A stretch of DNA of 7,547 bases from Pseudomonadota bacterium (GCA_018816605.1 JAHIVS010000039.1:1-7547); one strand, 5' to 3'. Counted from the first letter of the stretch, positions 1 to 6,245 are shown. The notes: a model not told the origin generated them from the sequence alone. Program-made: numbers and translations.

Positions 1-1510
1 ATTTTTTTTGTTGCTGAAAAAGCATGGCCATTCCCAGAAAGGCCCGGGGGCAGGGGGAATAGGACAAGGCCCTTGTAAAAAGATGTTCCGCTATTTTTGC
101 CGGGTCTTTAATCCGGGGGTTTTTTGCATATTCCCCGTGGGAAAAGGTCATGGCAAGTCTGGATAGAAAATCTGCATGAAAGGGATAGAGTTCTTTTTCC
201 TCCACAAGGTCAATGTCATGGACAAAGTGTGCAATATTATCGAAAAAGGCTTCCCGAAGAGTATCCCCAAAGGATTTAACTCTGGAAAAATCCAGGGTGT
301 CGTCCAGTTCAAACCAGGGAAGATCTTCTATCTTTTGGTCCCAGACCCCGTCTGTCACCTGTCCTTTTGCCAGGGCTCGACCGTACAGGTGGGTGCCCGG
401 AAAAATCACCAGCAGGTAGAAGACCGTGGCCAGGGGTTTTAGGGCCAGCATCAGGTTACAGCTTTCCCGGATGGTTTTGTGGGTTTCCCCGGGAGAACCG
501 TAAATAAAATAGGCCCGGGGCAGGATGCCGTGGGAGCGGGTCAAGGAAAAGGCCCGGATGCACTGTTCATCGGAAATGGGTTTGCCCAGGTTTTTTTTGA
601 TCTTCTTGGATCCGGATTCCACCCCAAAACTGATCTGAATGCATCCGGCCCGGCGCATCCAGGAAAGCAGTTCCCGGTCAATATAGTCCACCCGGGAAAT
701 GGCATTCCAGGTGATAGGGATATCTGCTGAAATAATAAGCCTGCACACCTCGATCACCCGTTCCCTGTCCATGGTAAAGGTGTCGTCGGAGATATAAAAA
801 TGGGTGATGCCTTTTTTAGCCAGGGCCAGGATTTCCGTGACAAACCAAAGGGGGGAATGGAAGCGTATTCCTGATTTGCCCCAGAATTTGGGGGAACCGC
901 AGAAGGTGCATTTTCCGGGACATCCCCGGGACATGGACAGATGCTCAAAGGCAAAATAGGTGGACGGGTGAACCAACGAGTCCAGGTCCTGCACGACCTG
1001 GGCCGGTCCGGTTTCAATGATTTTCCCATCTTCCCAAAAGGCAATCCCCCTGATGTTCCTGACGGATGCCCCTTTTACAGACCCGGTTTCTGCCAGGACC
1101 TTTACCAGGGAAAGGAGGGTGGATTCTCCTTCTCCTTGCACCAGGATGTCAATTTCAGGGCAGGCCTTCAACAGATAGGATGCCATAAAAGTGGGGGCAG
1201 GGCCGCCAAACACGATGCAGGTCTGGGGCAATCGCTTTCTGGCAGCCCTGGCACAGGCAAGTGCGTTGATCCTGTTGGGGTTGGTCACGGAAAATCCGAT
1301 GAGATCGGGTTTTTCCTTTTCAATCAATGCCCCAAAGATCTGGACTGGATCCTTGCCCGGGGCCAATGCAGCCAGATTGAGAATGCGGACGTCACATTCA
1401 TTTTCCATGAGCAGGGCGGCCATGTAATACACCCCGATGGGGATAACGCCTGCGTCTCTCCCCATGATTCTTGGATCAAGGCAGGCAGGATTGACAAACA
1501 CAATCTTCAT
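1..1510 (-). CDS. B12-binding-type radical SAM protein, 3' end outside window
   Basis: The frame is open from the ATG at 1510 to the left edge: 503 codons with no stop, so the C-terminus is missing. Residues 1-140 form a Rossmann-like cobalamin-binding-type domain, with an MKIVFVNPA start, GGPAPT at 103-108 and VQGEGES at 124-130. It lacks the DxHxxG lower-ligand motif, as many relatives do. The radical SAM core follows, with cysteines 197, 201 and 204 (CPGKCTFC) for the [4Fe-4S] cluster, SDDTFT at 241-246 and GVESGS at 296-301. Such proteins cleave S-adenosylmethionine to start radical chemistry, often methylation or ring rearrangement; the substrate cannot be read here. The last ~35 visible residues (AEHLFTRALSYSP...) look like a tetratricopeptide helix pair. 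The start lies 6 bases after the nitroreductase stop with no clear Shine-Dalgarno, suggesting translational coupling. Family assignment is firm; specific function is unknown. Confidence 0.93.
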   Translation of the reverse strand, partial: MKIVFVNPACLDPRIMGRDAGVIPIGVYYMAALLMENECDVRILNLAALAPGKDPVQIFGALIEKEKPDLIGFSVTNPNRINALACARAARKRLPQTCIVFGGPAPTFMASYLLKACPEIDILVQGEGESTLLSLVKVLAETGSVKGASVRNIRGIAFWEDGKIIETGPAQVVQDLDSLVHPSTYFAFEHLSMSRGCPGKCTFCGSPKFWGKSGIRFHSPLWFVTEILALAKKGITHFYISDDTFTMDRERVIEVCRLIISADIPITWNAISRVDYIDRELLSWMRRAGCIQISFGVESGSKKIKKNLGKPISDEQCIRAFSLTRSHGILPRAYFIYGSPGETHKTIRESCNLMLALKPLATVFYLLVIFPGTHLYGRALAKGQVTDGVWDQKIEDLPWFELDDTLDFSRVKSFGDTLREAFFDNIAHFVHDIDLVEEKELYPFHADFLSRLAMTFSHGEYAKNPRIKDPAKIAEHLFTRALSYSPCPRAFLGMAMLFQQQKK

Positions 1511-1516
1511 CCGGGG

Positions 1517-2098
1517 TTACCAGGAGCCCACAATGAGGTCAGACAGCTTTCGTTTGGGTACGTGGTGTACCAGGTTTTCATCCCGATAGTATTTGATGTT
1601 TCCGTCCTGGCCCACCTCCTCGATCCGGGCGGTTTCAACGGGTTTGCCAAGGGCAATGACCAGCTTGACCTCCAGGTGATCCGGGATATTAAGAAAGCCT
1701 GAAAGCTTTTTAATATTAATCGCGGCGAACATGCAGCCGGCAAGCCCCTGGTCCCGGGCGCCCAGAAGGATTGTCTGGGCGGCAATTCCATGGTCGCACC
1801 AGAAGTTGGCGGCCAGGGTTTTGTCTCCTGTGATCACGATATAGGCCGTTGGGCGTTCCTCTTTTTTGGGGCCTTTCCAGTCCGTTAAATAGGCGGCCCA
1901 CCCCAGACAGGAATAAATTTCCTGGTTTTTCTGCTCATGGGTGGAGAGCAGATATTTTAACGGTTGTTTATTGGCAGCAGAAGCACAGTGCCGGGCCAGG
2001 TCCACCAAGTCTTCCAGAATTTTGGTCTCAATTTTATGGCTGTTGTCGAACCGCCTGCACGAACGGTTTTTCATGACCAGTTCTTTAAAAGAGTTCAT
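1517..2098 (-). CDS. Nitroreductase family FMN-dependent oxidoreductase
   Basis: A 193-residue protein of typical single-domain nitroreductase size. The N-terminal RSCRRF (12-17) matches the phosphate-binding Arg-Ser-x-Arg of the FMN site, and NKQP (43-46) corresponds to the usual N-x-QPW segment. Residues 100-114 (WCDHGIAAQTILLGA) are the conserved dimer-interface helix; GLAGC (118-122) and LVIALGKPVE (146-155) are the flavin-contacting C-terminal motifs. The tail YYRDENLVHHVPKR (170-183) is a recurrent ending in one subgroup. Members are cytoplasmic homodimers that reduce nitro compounds, quinones or enones with NAD(P)H; the physiological substrate cannot be deduced. The ATG is preceded by AAAGGA at good spacing, located in the end of rdgB. 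It sits between rdgB (3-base gap) and the radical SAM gene (6-base gap), so it is probably co-transcribed with both. Confidence 0.93.
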   Translation of the reverse strand: MNSFKELVMKNRSCRRFDNSHKIETKILEDLVDLARHCASAANKQPLKYLLSTHEQKNQEIYSCLGWAAYLTDWKGPKKEERPTAYIVITGDKTLAANFWCDHGIAAQTILLGARDQGLAGCMFAAINIKKLSGFLNIPDHLEVKLVIALGKPVETARIEEVGQDGNIKYYRDENLVHHVPKRKLSDLIVGSW

Positions 2099-2101
2099 GG
2101 C

Positions 2102-2743
2102 TTATCCTTTACAGGGAACCCGGGTAAACCGGGGCATATTCATGTCCAGCCATTCCAGGATTTTATCCATTTCATCGGACACCTCTTTTAATGCGCGTCC
2201 CCGGTGGCTGACCTCTGATTTTTCTGCAATGGAAAGCTGGGCAAAGGTTTTGTTGAGCCCGGGGAAAAAGAACAGCGGGTCATATCCGAATCCGTTATCT
2301 CCGGCCGGTTCCCGGGTAAGAATGCCTTCACACCGGCCTTCATAGGTCAGAGCCGCCCCTGTGGGCACGGCAATGGAAATTACGCATTGAAAGGCGGCCT
2401 TCCGGTTTTCTTCGTTCTTTAATGCGTCCAATAGTTTTTGCACATTGTCGGCATCCGTGGCATTTTCTCCGGCATACCGGGCGGAATAAACCCCGGGTGC
2501 ACCGTCAAGGGCCTGGACACAGAGGCCTGAATCATCCGCCATGGCAGGATATCCCAGAACCTTTGCCGTAAAGGAGGCTTTTTTGTAGGCGTTGTCGTCA
2601 AAGGTGAGGCCATCCTCTATCACTTCGGGGATGGGGCCGAAATCAGAAAGATTTTTGATCTGAATGGGAAAATCCTTGAGCATTTCCCTAATTTCTTTTG
2701 TCTTTCCTTTGTTGGTGGTAGCAAGAACAATTATCTGTTTCAC
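2102..2743 (-). CDS. rdgB: RdgB/HAM1 family XTP/dITP pyrophosphatase
   Basis: This enzyme hydrolyses non-canonical purine nucleotides (dITP, XTP, ITP) to the monophosphate and pyrophosphate, keeping deaminated bases out of DNA and RNA. All family landmarks are present in its 213 residues: ATTNKGK (8-14), EDGLTFDDNA (43-52), the metal-binding catalytic ADDSGL (69-74), GAPGVYSARYAG (81-92), GDNGFGYDPLF (148-158), K175 and SHRG (179-182). Length is close to the usual ~195-205, with a short C-terminal extension. The start codon is GTG at 2743. It is supported by GGAG 8 bases upstream and by family alignment, since the protein begins directly with the first beta strand. It is the first gene of a likely three-gene operon driven from the promoter near 2786-2814. 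Identification is secure. Confidence 0.97.
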   Translation of the reverse strand: MKQIIVLATTNKGKTKEIREMLKDFPIQIKNLSDFGPIPEVIEDGLTFDDNAYKKASFTAKVLGYPAMADDSGLCVQALDGAPGVYSARYAGENATDADNVQKLLDALKNEENRKAAFQCVISIAVPTGAALTYEGRCEGILTREPAGDNGFGYDPLFFFPGLNKTFAQLSIAEKSEVSHRGRALKEVSDEMDKILEWLDMNMPRFTRVPCKG

Positions 2744-2751
2744 TGGCGAGA
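2744..2751 (-). promoter_or_regulatory. rdgB: RBS spacer deciding the GTG start of rdgB
   Basis: On the minus strand GGAG lies just upstream of this 8-base spacer and precedes GTG at 2743. No in-frame ATG nearby fits the conserved N-terminus better, so the GTG start is preferred. Confidence 0.6.
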
Positions 2752-2785
2752 CTCCGTCTAAAATTGAAGGTTTTATTTACGGGCC

Positions 2786-2814
2786 AATATAAGTCCCAAG
2801 GCAGGCTTTGTAAA
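2786..2814 (-). promoter_or_regulatory. Predicted sigma70-type promoter for the rdgB operon
   Basis: Reading the minus strand, TTTACA (2814-2809) and TATATT (2791-2786) are separated by exactly 17 bases. Each matches five of six positions of the TTGACA/TATAAT consensus. Transcription would start near 2779, giving a leader of about 35 bases before the rdgB GTG. It lies in the 143-base gap after the barrel gene, so rdgB, the nitroreductase and the radical SAM gene can be expressed independently of that gene. Assigned from sequence match only. Confidence 0.55.
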
Positions 2815-2886
2815 GGATGGAGAAAAAATCACTCCGGGGCAACCGTGTGTATGCAGGCTCCCTAGGGCCTTAAGAAATTGAGGCGG

Positions 2887-3549
2887 CTAAAATGTCCATG
2901 AAAGAATGGCGGTAATCGCCCCGATGTTTAATCCGGTATCCCCGTCTTCCCCTCCTTTAAACGGGTCGGAAAGGTGTTCTACTGAATACCCCAGACGTAT
3001 TTCAGGGCCGTTGTCTGTTTCTTCACCAAAGAAAAAACGAAATCCCGTGCTGCAGGAAACAATTGAAAAAAAGTTGGCGCTCGACAGATCCGGCATGTCC
3101 GCTGAATCAAAAAGATAAGCAATACCCGTACCCAGTTTGAAATACAGGTATTTGCCATGGATATCCATGGCAAGTCTCAGCTCCAGGCTGCCGGTTTTGT
3201 TAAAATTCTGGGTTCGGATATAACCGGGGCCTGATAGGGTTTCCAGGGACAGCCAGGGGGTGATGTTTTTGCCCATAAGATAACTGATATTATACCATTC
3301 GTATTTGTCTCTGGGTTCAGGTCCGACATTTGTCCAGTCGCTGTGTCCATAAAATCCGGCAACCCCCTGGTAGTCAAAAAAGCCCCCAGCATTCGATGAA
3401 CCAGGGGCCAGAAATACCAGTCCGACGATCAGGAGCACAAGAAGCCCTGGGGCATTCTTCTTATGGTTTTCAAGGTCGGAGTTTTCCGGCATCAAATGGT
3501 TTTCTGATTTTTTTCTTATCGGAGCAACTGCGTTGAGGTTTTTGTCCAT
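2887..3549 (-). CDS. PagL-like acyloxyacyl hydrolase / outer-membrane beta-barrel
   Basis: A 220-residue precursor. Residues 35-54 are a hydrophobic stretch ending in PGSSNA, a good signal peptidase I site before GGFF. It is preceded by an unusually long, charged n-region of about 34 residues. The mature part alternates aromatic and polar residues as in a small outer-membrane barrel and ends in a terminal Phe (ILSWTF), the usual barrel-assembly signal. The segment GYSVEHLSDP (187-196), followed by TGLNIG (205-210), resembles the C-terminal active site of PagL/acyloxyacyl hydrolases, with H192 and S194 as the His-x-Ser pair. Those enzymes remove the 3-position acyl chain of lipid A. Asp follows the Ser where Asn is common, and the acidic partner is not certain. 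The start at 3549 is chosen for a near-perfect AAAGGAGAGGTGA upstream; internal Met20 has none. The fallback is an uncharacterised barrel protein. Confidence 0.7.
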   Translation of the reverse strand: MDKNLNAVAPIRKKSENHLMPENSDLENHKKNAPGLLVLLIVGLVFLAPGSSNAGGFFDYQGVAGFYGHSDWTNVGPEPRDKYEWYNISYLMGKNITPWLSLETLSGPGYIRTQNFNKTGSLELRLAMDIHGKYLYFKLGTGIAYLFDSADMPDLSSANFFSIVSCSTGFRFFFGEETDNGPEIRLGYSVEHLSDPFKGGEDGDTGLNIGAITAILSWTF

Positions 3550-3562
3550 GAAGTCACCTCTC
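3550..3562 (-). promoter_or_regulatory. Strong Shine-Dalgarno of the barrel gene
   Basis: On the minus strand GGAGAGGTGA lies directly before the ATG at 3549, close to the full anti-Shine-Dalgarno complement. This decides the start in favour of the long N-terminus over Met20 (3492), whose upstream sequence has no such motif. Confidence 0.7.
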
Positions 3563-3615
3563 CTTTGAAACCATAATGTAACACAATCCTGCTCAAATTG
3601 ATCTTCAGATAATTT

Positions 3616-3644
3616 ATTCTAAAAAAACAAAGATTAAAACACAA
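3616..3644 (-). promoter_or_regulatory. Possible promoter for the barrel gene
   Basis: On the minus strand TTGTGT (3644-3639) and TAGAAT (3621-3616) have a 17-base spacer within an AT-rich stretch. The -10 matches five of six consensus positions, the -35 only three. It would give a leader of about 60 bases before the ATG at 3549. Weak evidence. Confidence 0.3.
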
Positions 3645-3675
3645 GGATTTTTAACGCAAGGATTTTTAACGCAAG
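3642..3675. repeat. 15-bp tandem direct repeat
   Basis: The unit CAAGGATTTTTAACG occurs at 3642-3656 and is repeated without mismatch at 3657-3671, followed by a partial third copy (CAAG, 3672-3675). It lies in the divergent intergenic region, its left end overlapping the possible -35 of the barrel gene. It may be simple slippage or a repeated binding site; nothing else in the window carries the unit. Confidence 0.85.
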
Positions 3676-3866
3676 ACTCCAATCTTAACGGTTTCAGGGG
3701 GCAGAGGGGGCTTGAATTTGATTTTTTGGATATTGTATTTGACGTGTCCCCATGGTATGGGAAAATGATTGTCAGGCAAGGGGTGTCATAATCCCAGTTT
3801 TTCTTCCGGTGGTCCCCCCAAAGACAAACAAAGGAATTGAATATGTAACAATTTGCCAATGCCGGG

Positions 3867-3950
3867 ATGGAGATGCTTTTCGGGCTTGCCACCACCATCC
3901 TCCCAATGTTCGAGATATTCGCCATTAGCCACCGGGTTAAAGAAGACTGA
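3867..3950 (+). CDS. Possible 27-residue membrane-like small ORF
   Basis: ATG at 3867 opens a 27-codon frame ending in TGA at 3948-3950, 20 bases before the hydratase ATG. The product has a hydrophobic stretch (LFGLATTILPMFEIFAI) followed by a charged tail (SHRVKED), like a single-pass microprotein. Support is weak: no clear Shine-Dalgarno precedes ATG 3867. The in-frame ATG at 3873 has only a purine-rich stretch too close to it. An in-frame stop lies at 3846-3848. It could equally be the remnant of a decayed gene, or chance. If translated, it would precede and perhaps couple to the hydratase gene. Confidence 0.2.
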   Translation: MEMLFGLATTILPMFEIFAISHRVKED

Positions 3951-3957
3951 CAAAAAC

Positions 3958-3967
3958 AAGGAGGTAA
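3958..3967 (+). promoter_or_regulatory. Consensus Shine-Dalgarno of the hydratase gene
   Basis: AAGGAGGTAA is a full match to the 3' end of 16S rRNA, with GAGG 6 bases before ATG 3971. It fixes the start so that the signal peptide is included and predicts efficient translation. Confidence 0.8.
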
Positions 3968-3970
3968 CAA

Positions 3971-4807
3971 ATGGGGGCTGCTAAAAATGGGAGCATTCTG
4001 GTCCTGGGACTCTGGTGGATACTTTTGGGAACTGCATGGGCAGGCGGGGCCCAATTGGCAGAAATTTTGCTCCAGGCCGAAGCGCAAGGAGAGCCGATTC
4101 CCGTTTTAAGCACTTTTTATCCAGGAATGAATCTGGCAACTGCCTACGGAATTCAAAAGGCCTATGTTGAACAAAAAGGGGCCACAACAAAAATTGTTGG
4201 ATTCAAAGCCGGTTTAACCTCAGATGCCGGCCAAAAAAAATTTGGGCTGACAGCCCCTGTGACCGGAGTGCTTTTTGCATCCGGACGCTTAACCAGTCCG
4301 GCAGTGATCGACAGCACCCGGTTTGGCCTTCCCATGATAGAAACGGAGATCGGATTTGTCATGGGGAAACGCCTGACCCGTCCTTTGACGAATGTAGCGG
4401 AACTGAAAAACTGTGTTACCCAATTGCTGCCGGTGATTGAATTGCCGGATCTGGGGTTTACCCGGATGAAAGATCTCAAAGGGGTGGACATCATTGCCGC
4501 TAATGTTTCGGCCCGAAATTTTATTGTCGGATCCGGGCATCCAAAGGTTTGGGCTGACCCGGATAAGGTGGGGGTGACCCTTTCACTGGATGGAGACATC
4601 ATCCATCGGGGAAAGGGGACCGATGTGCTTGGCAACCAGTGGGATACCGCTTTCTGGCTTGCAAACCAGACCCTGGCCCAGGGATGGTCCCTTGAACCCG
4701 GGCAGGTGATGATCACCGGTGCCATGGGGCCAATGGTACCCGGAAAACCCGGGAGATATGTTGCAGATTACGGGGTTTTGGGACGCGTCCTCTTTGAAAT
4801 CCGTTAG
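3971..4807 (+). CDS. Exported 2-keto-4-pentenoate hydratase (MhpD)/FAH-family protein
   Basis: The 278-residue product aligns well with E. coli MhpD, recalled from memory. Shared landmarks are IVGFKAGLT (75-83; K79), the metal-binding IETEI (123-127; E124, E126), VIELPD (155-160; E157), GKGTDVLGN (214-222), and ITGAMGPMVPG (248-258) near the end. MhpD-type enzymes add water to 2-hydroxypenta-2,4-dienoate in meta-cleavage of aromatics; relatives decarboxylate or hydrolyse similar keto acids, using Mg2+ or Mn2+. Unusually, residues 1-24 form a signal peptide: a lysine, a hydrophobic core (ILVLGLWWILLG) and AWA before GG. The mature domain then begins where the family normally starts. A strong Shine-Dalgarno supports this start. 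No other aromatic-catabolic gene is nearby, so the substrate is unknown. A periplasmic location is inferred; the fold assignment is firm. Confidence 0.88.
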   Translation: MGAAKNGSILVLGLWWILLGTAWAGGAQLAEILLQAEAQGEPIPVLSTFYPGMNLATAYGIQKAYVEQKGATTKIVGFKAGLTSDAGQKKFGLTAPVTGVLFASGRLTSPAVIDSTRFGLPMIETEIGFVMGKRLTRPLTNVAELKNCVTQLLPVIELPDLGFTRMKDLKGVDIIAANVSARNFIVGSGHPKVWADPDKVGVTLSLDGDIIHRGKGTDVLGNQWDTAFWLANQTLAQGWSLEPGQVMITGAMGPMVPGKPGRYVADYGVLGRVLFEIR

Positions 4808-4825
4808 GCCTCGGCAGACCGAATT

Positions 4826-4845
4826 CCAAGGAAAGTTGGTTTTTT
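4826..4845 (+). terminator. Weak intrinsic terminator after the hydratase gene
   Basis: CCAA (4826-4829) and TTGG (4836-4839) can pair over a 6-base loop and are followed at once by six T (4840-4845). A second 4-bp hairpin (TCGG/CCGA, 4811-4822) lies just before. The stems are short, so termination may be partial. Confidence 0.35.
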
Positions 4846-4872
4846 GATCACCTTTGTGTGTGTGTATATACC
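4844..4872 (+). promoter_or_regulatory. Possible promoter for the DHH-CBS gene
   Basis: TTGATC (4844-4849) is followed after 17 bases by TATACC (4867-4872), or after 15 bases by TATATA (4865-4870). The spacer contains a GT dinucleotide run. It overlaps the T-tract of the preceding terminator. It lies about 75 bases before the ATG at 4950 and is the best candidate in a 142-base gap; evidence is by match alone. Confidence 0.28.
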
Positions 4873-4949
4873 TGGGTGGCCATTAAAAACGCAAGAAGGA
4901 AAGCCTGCCCCATGTACCATGTAAAATTAAAAAAAATAGGGAAAGAACC

Positions 4950-6245
4950 ATGCAAATTGTGACCAGCCACACCAATACCGATTTTGATGCCCTGGCGTCC
5001 ATAGTTGCCTGTACCTGTTTATATCCCGGTGCTGTGGGCATTCTGCCTTCCCATGTCATGCCAAACGTAAAGGCGTTTTTGGCAATCCACCAGGATCTTT
5101 TGCGTATCCGGCCCCGGAAGGAGCTGGATCTGGAAAATGTAAGCGCCCTGATTGTGGTGGATGCCAATAGCTGGAATCGTCTGGACCGCATGGAGGTGCT
5201 TTCAGCGAAAACATCCCTGGATATTATTTGCTGGGACCATCACATGGAAGGGGTTACCATTAAAGGGACCAGAGAATACCGGGAAGAGGTGGGGGCCACC
5301 ATCACCCTGCTGGTCGAGGAAATTGCGCGTCAGGATACGCCCATTACCCCCATGCAGGCCACCTTGTTTCTGCTGGGAATCTATGACGATACGGGGTGCC
5401 TCACCTTCTCGTCCGCAACCCACAGGGATGCCAGGATGACAGCCTTCTTGCTGGAAAACGGAGCGGATTTGAACATTGTGGCCGCCTATCTTGCCGACAC
5501 CCTAGATGATTCCCATTCCCGGGTTTTCTCCCAGATGCTGGCAAATGCCAGAACGTTTGAAATGGAAGGTTTGAAGATCGGCATCTGCGCCCAGCCTGTG
5601 GAAAGCGGACTGACCATGCTGGCATCTCTGGTCAGCAAATACCGGGAATTCAAGGGCATGGATGCGGTTTTCGGCATTTTTCTTACGGATCAGAACAAGT
5701 CCATGGTCATTGGCAGGGCCAATCCCCGGAGCATTGATGTGGGGTCGGTTGTGAGGGCTTTGGGGGGAGGGGGGCACCCGGCAGCCGGCTCTGCCGTGGT
5801 AAAGGGGGTTGACCTGGAAACAATGGTGAACCGGGTTGTGCAGTTGATCCATGATGCCGGCCAGAAGGAAATTCTTGTCCGGGAGATTATGTCCGATCCC
5901 CCACGGTTTGTGGTGGATCCGTCCCTGACCATGGAAGAAGCCCGGAATATCATGGCCCAGGAGAAGCTGACGGCCTTACTGGTCTGTGACAAGGGGCGAA
6001 TTCTGGGCAGCCTGTCGGGTGAAACGTTTGCCAAGGCTGAACGGTCCGGACGTCTGGACACATCGGTAAAGGGATTTATGAAACCCGGAATACGCGTTGC
6101 AGCCCCGGAAGATACTGCCCGCAAAGCCCTGGAACGTATGAACCGGTCCGATGACGGACTTTTGCCCGTGGTTGAACAAGGCCTGTTGACCGGGGTGCTG
6201 ACCCGGGGGAATCTTATCCTTCATCTCTATGATATCCAAAGCTAG
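4950..6245 (+). CDS. DHH/DHHA1 phosphoesterase with two CBS domains
   Basis: A 431-residue cytoplasmic protein. The DHH phosphoesterase domain shows motif I NTDFDA (9-14; D11, D13), motif II VVDAN (69-73; D71), the name-giving DHH (96-98) and motif IV YDDTG (145-149), the ligands of a two-metal Mn/Mg centre. The DHHA1 substrate-binding part ends in GGGGHPAAGSA (272-282). Two CBS domains follow at about 308-363 and 372-428; such pairs usually sense adenine nucleotides. Relatives hydrolyse short RNA, pAp or cyclic dinucleotides; which applies here is not visible. In many deltaproteobacteria the same N-terminal arrangement is fused to a poly(A)-polymerase/CCA-transferase head, but here the frame stops right after CBS2. 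The ATG has a modest AGGGAAAG ahead of it. It is convergent with the downstream kinase gene. The metal site looks intact, so enzymatic activity is likely. Confidence 0.92.
   Translation: MQIVTSHTNTDFDALASIVACTCLYPGAVGILPSHVMPNVKAFLAIHQDLLRIRPRKELDLENVSALIVVDANSWNRLDRMEVLSAKTSLDIICWDHHMEGVTIKGTREYREEVGATITLLVEEIARQDTPITPMQATLFLLGIYDDTGCLTFSSATHRDARMTAFLLENGADLNIVAAYLADTLDDSHSRVFSQMLANARTFEMEGLKIGICAQPVESGLTMLASLVSKYREFKGMDAVFGIFLTDQNKSMVIGRANPRSIDVGSVVRALGGGGHPAAGSAVVKGVDLETMVNRVVQLIHDAGQKEILVREIMSDPPRFVVDPSLTMEEARNIMAQEKLTALLVCDKGRILGSLSGETFAKAERSGRLDTSVKGFMKPGIRVAAPEDTARKALERMNRSDDGLLPVVEQGLLTGVLTRGNLILHLYDIQS

Larger units (their letters stand above)
3550..3970. other. 421-base divergent intergenic region
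   Basis: This region separates the leftward barrel gene from the rightward hydratase gene. It is more AT-rich than its neighbours. It holds the barrel gene's Shine-Dalgarno and possible promoter, the 15-bp tandem repeat, two G5 runs (3697-3701 and 3706-3710), a short inverted repeat CCCAT-GGT-ATGGG (3749-3761), a possible small ORF (3867-3950) and the strong Shine-Dalgarno of the hydratase. I found no convincing sigma70 promoter reading right and no RNA gene. A long minus-strand open frame through it is judged spurious. Confidence 0.7.

Noticed and set aside
754..1044. 96-codon minus-strand frame
   Set aside because: Out-of-frame shadow inside the radical SAM gene, overlapping its cluster-binding cysteines.
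941..1702. 253-codon open frame on the plus strand
   Set aside because: It is antisense to the radical SAM and nitroreductase genes, spans their junction, and has no recognisable motif or ribosome-binding site. Both minus-strand genes have clear family motifs.
2744..2886. Intrinsic terminator after the barrel gene
   Set aside because: I looked for a GC stem followed by T on the minus strand. A T6 run exists, but it sits in the loop of a GGAG/CTCC pairing and not after a stem; the CCCTAGGG palindrome has no T-tract.
3697..3710. Possible G-quadruplex
   Set aside because: Only two G5 runs are present; four tracts are needed for an intramolecular quadruplex.
3614..4087. 157-codon open frame on the minus strand across the intergenic region
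   Set aside because: It overlaps the start and signal peptide of the hydratase gene, crosses the 15-bp repeat (giving a repeated VKNPC peptide), and has a Cys/Pro/Ser-rich low-information product and no supporting Shine-Dalgarno.
4162..4725. 187-codon open frame on the minus strand
   Set aside because: Antisense shadow of the hydratase gene; no domain resemblance.
5690..6124. 144-codon minus-strand frame
   Set aside because: Antisense to the DHHA1/CBS part of the DHH gene; no motif.
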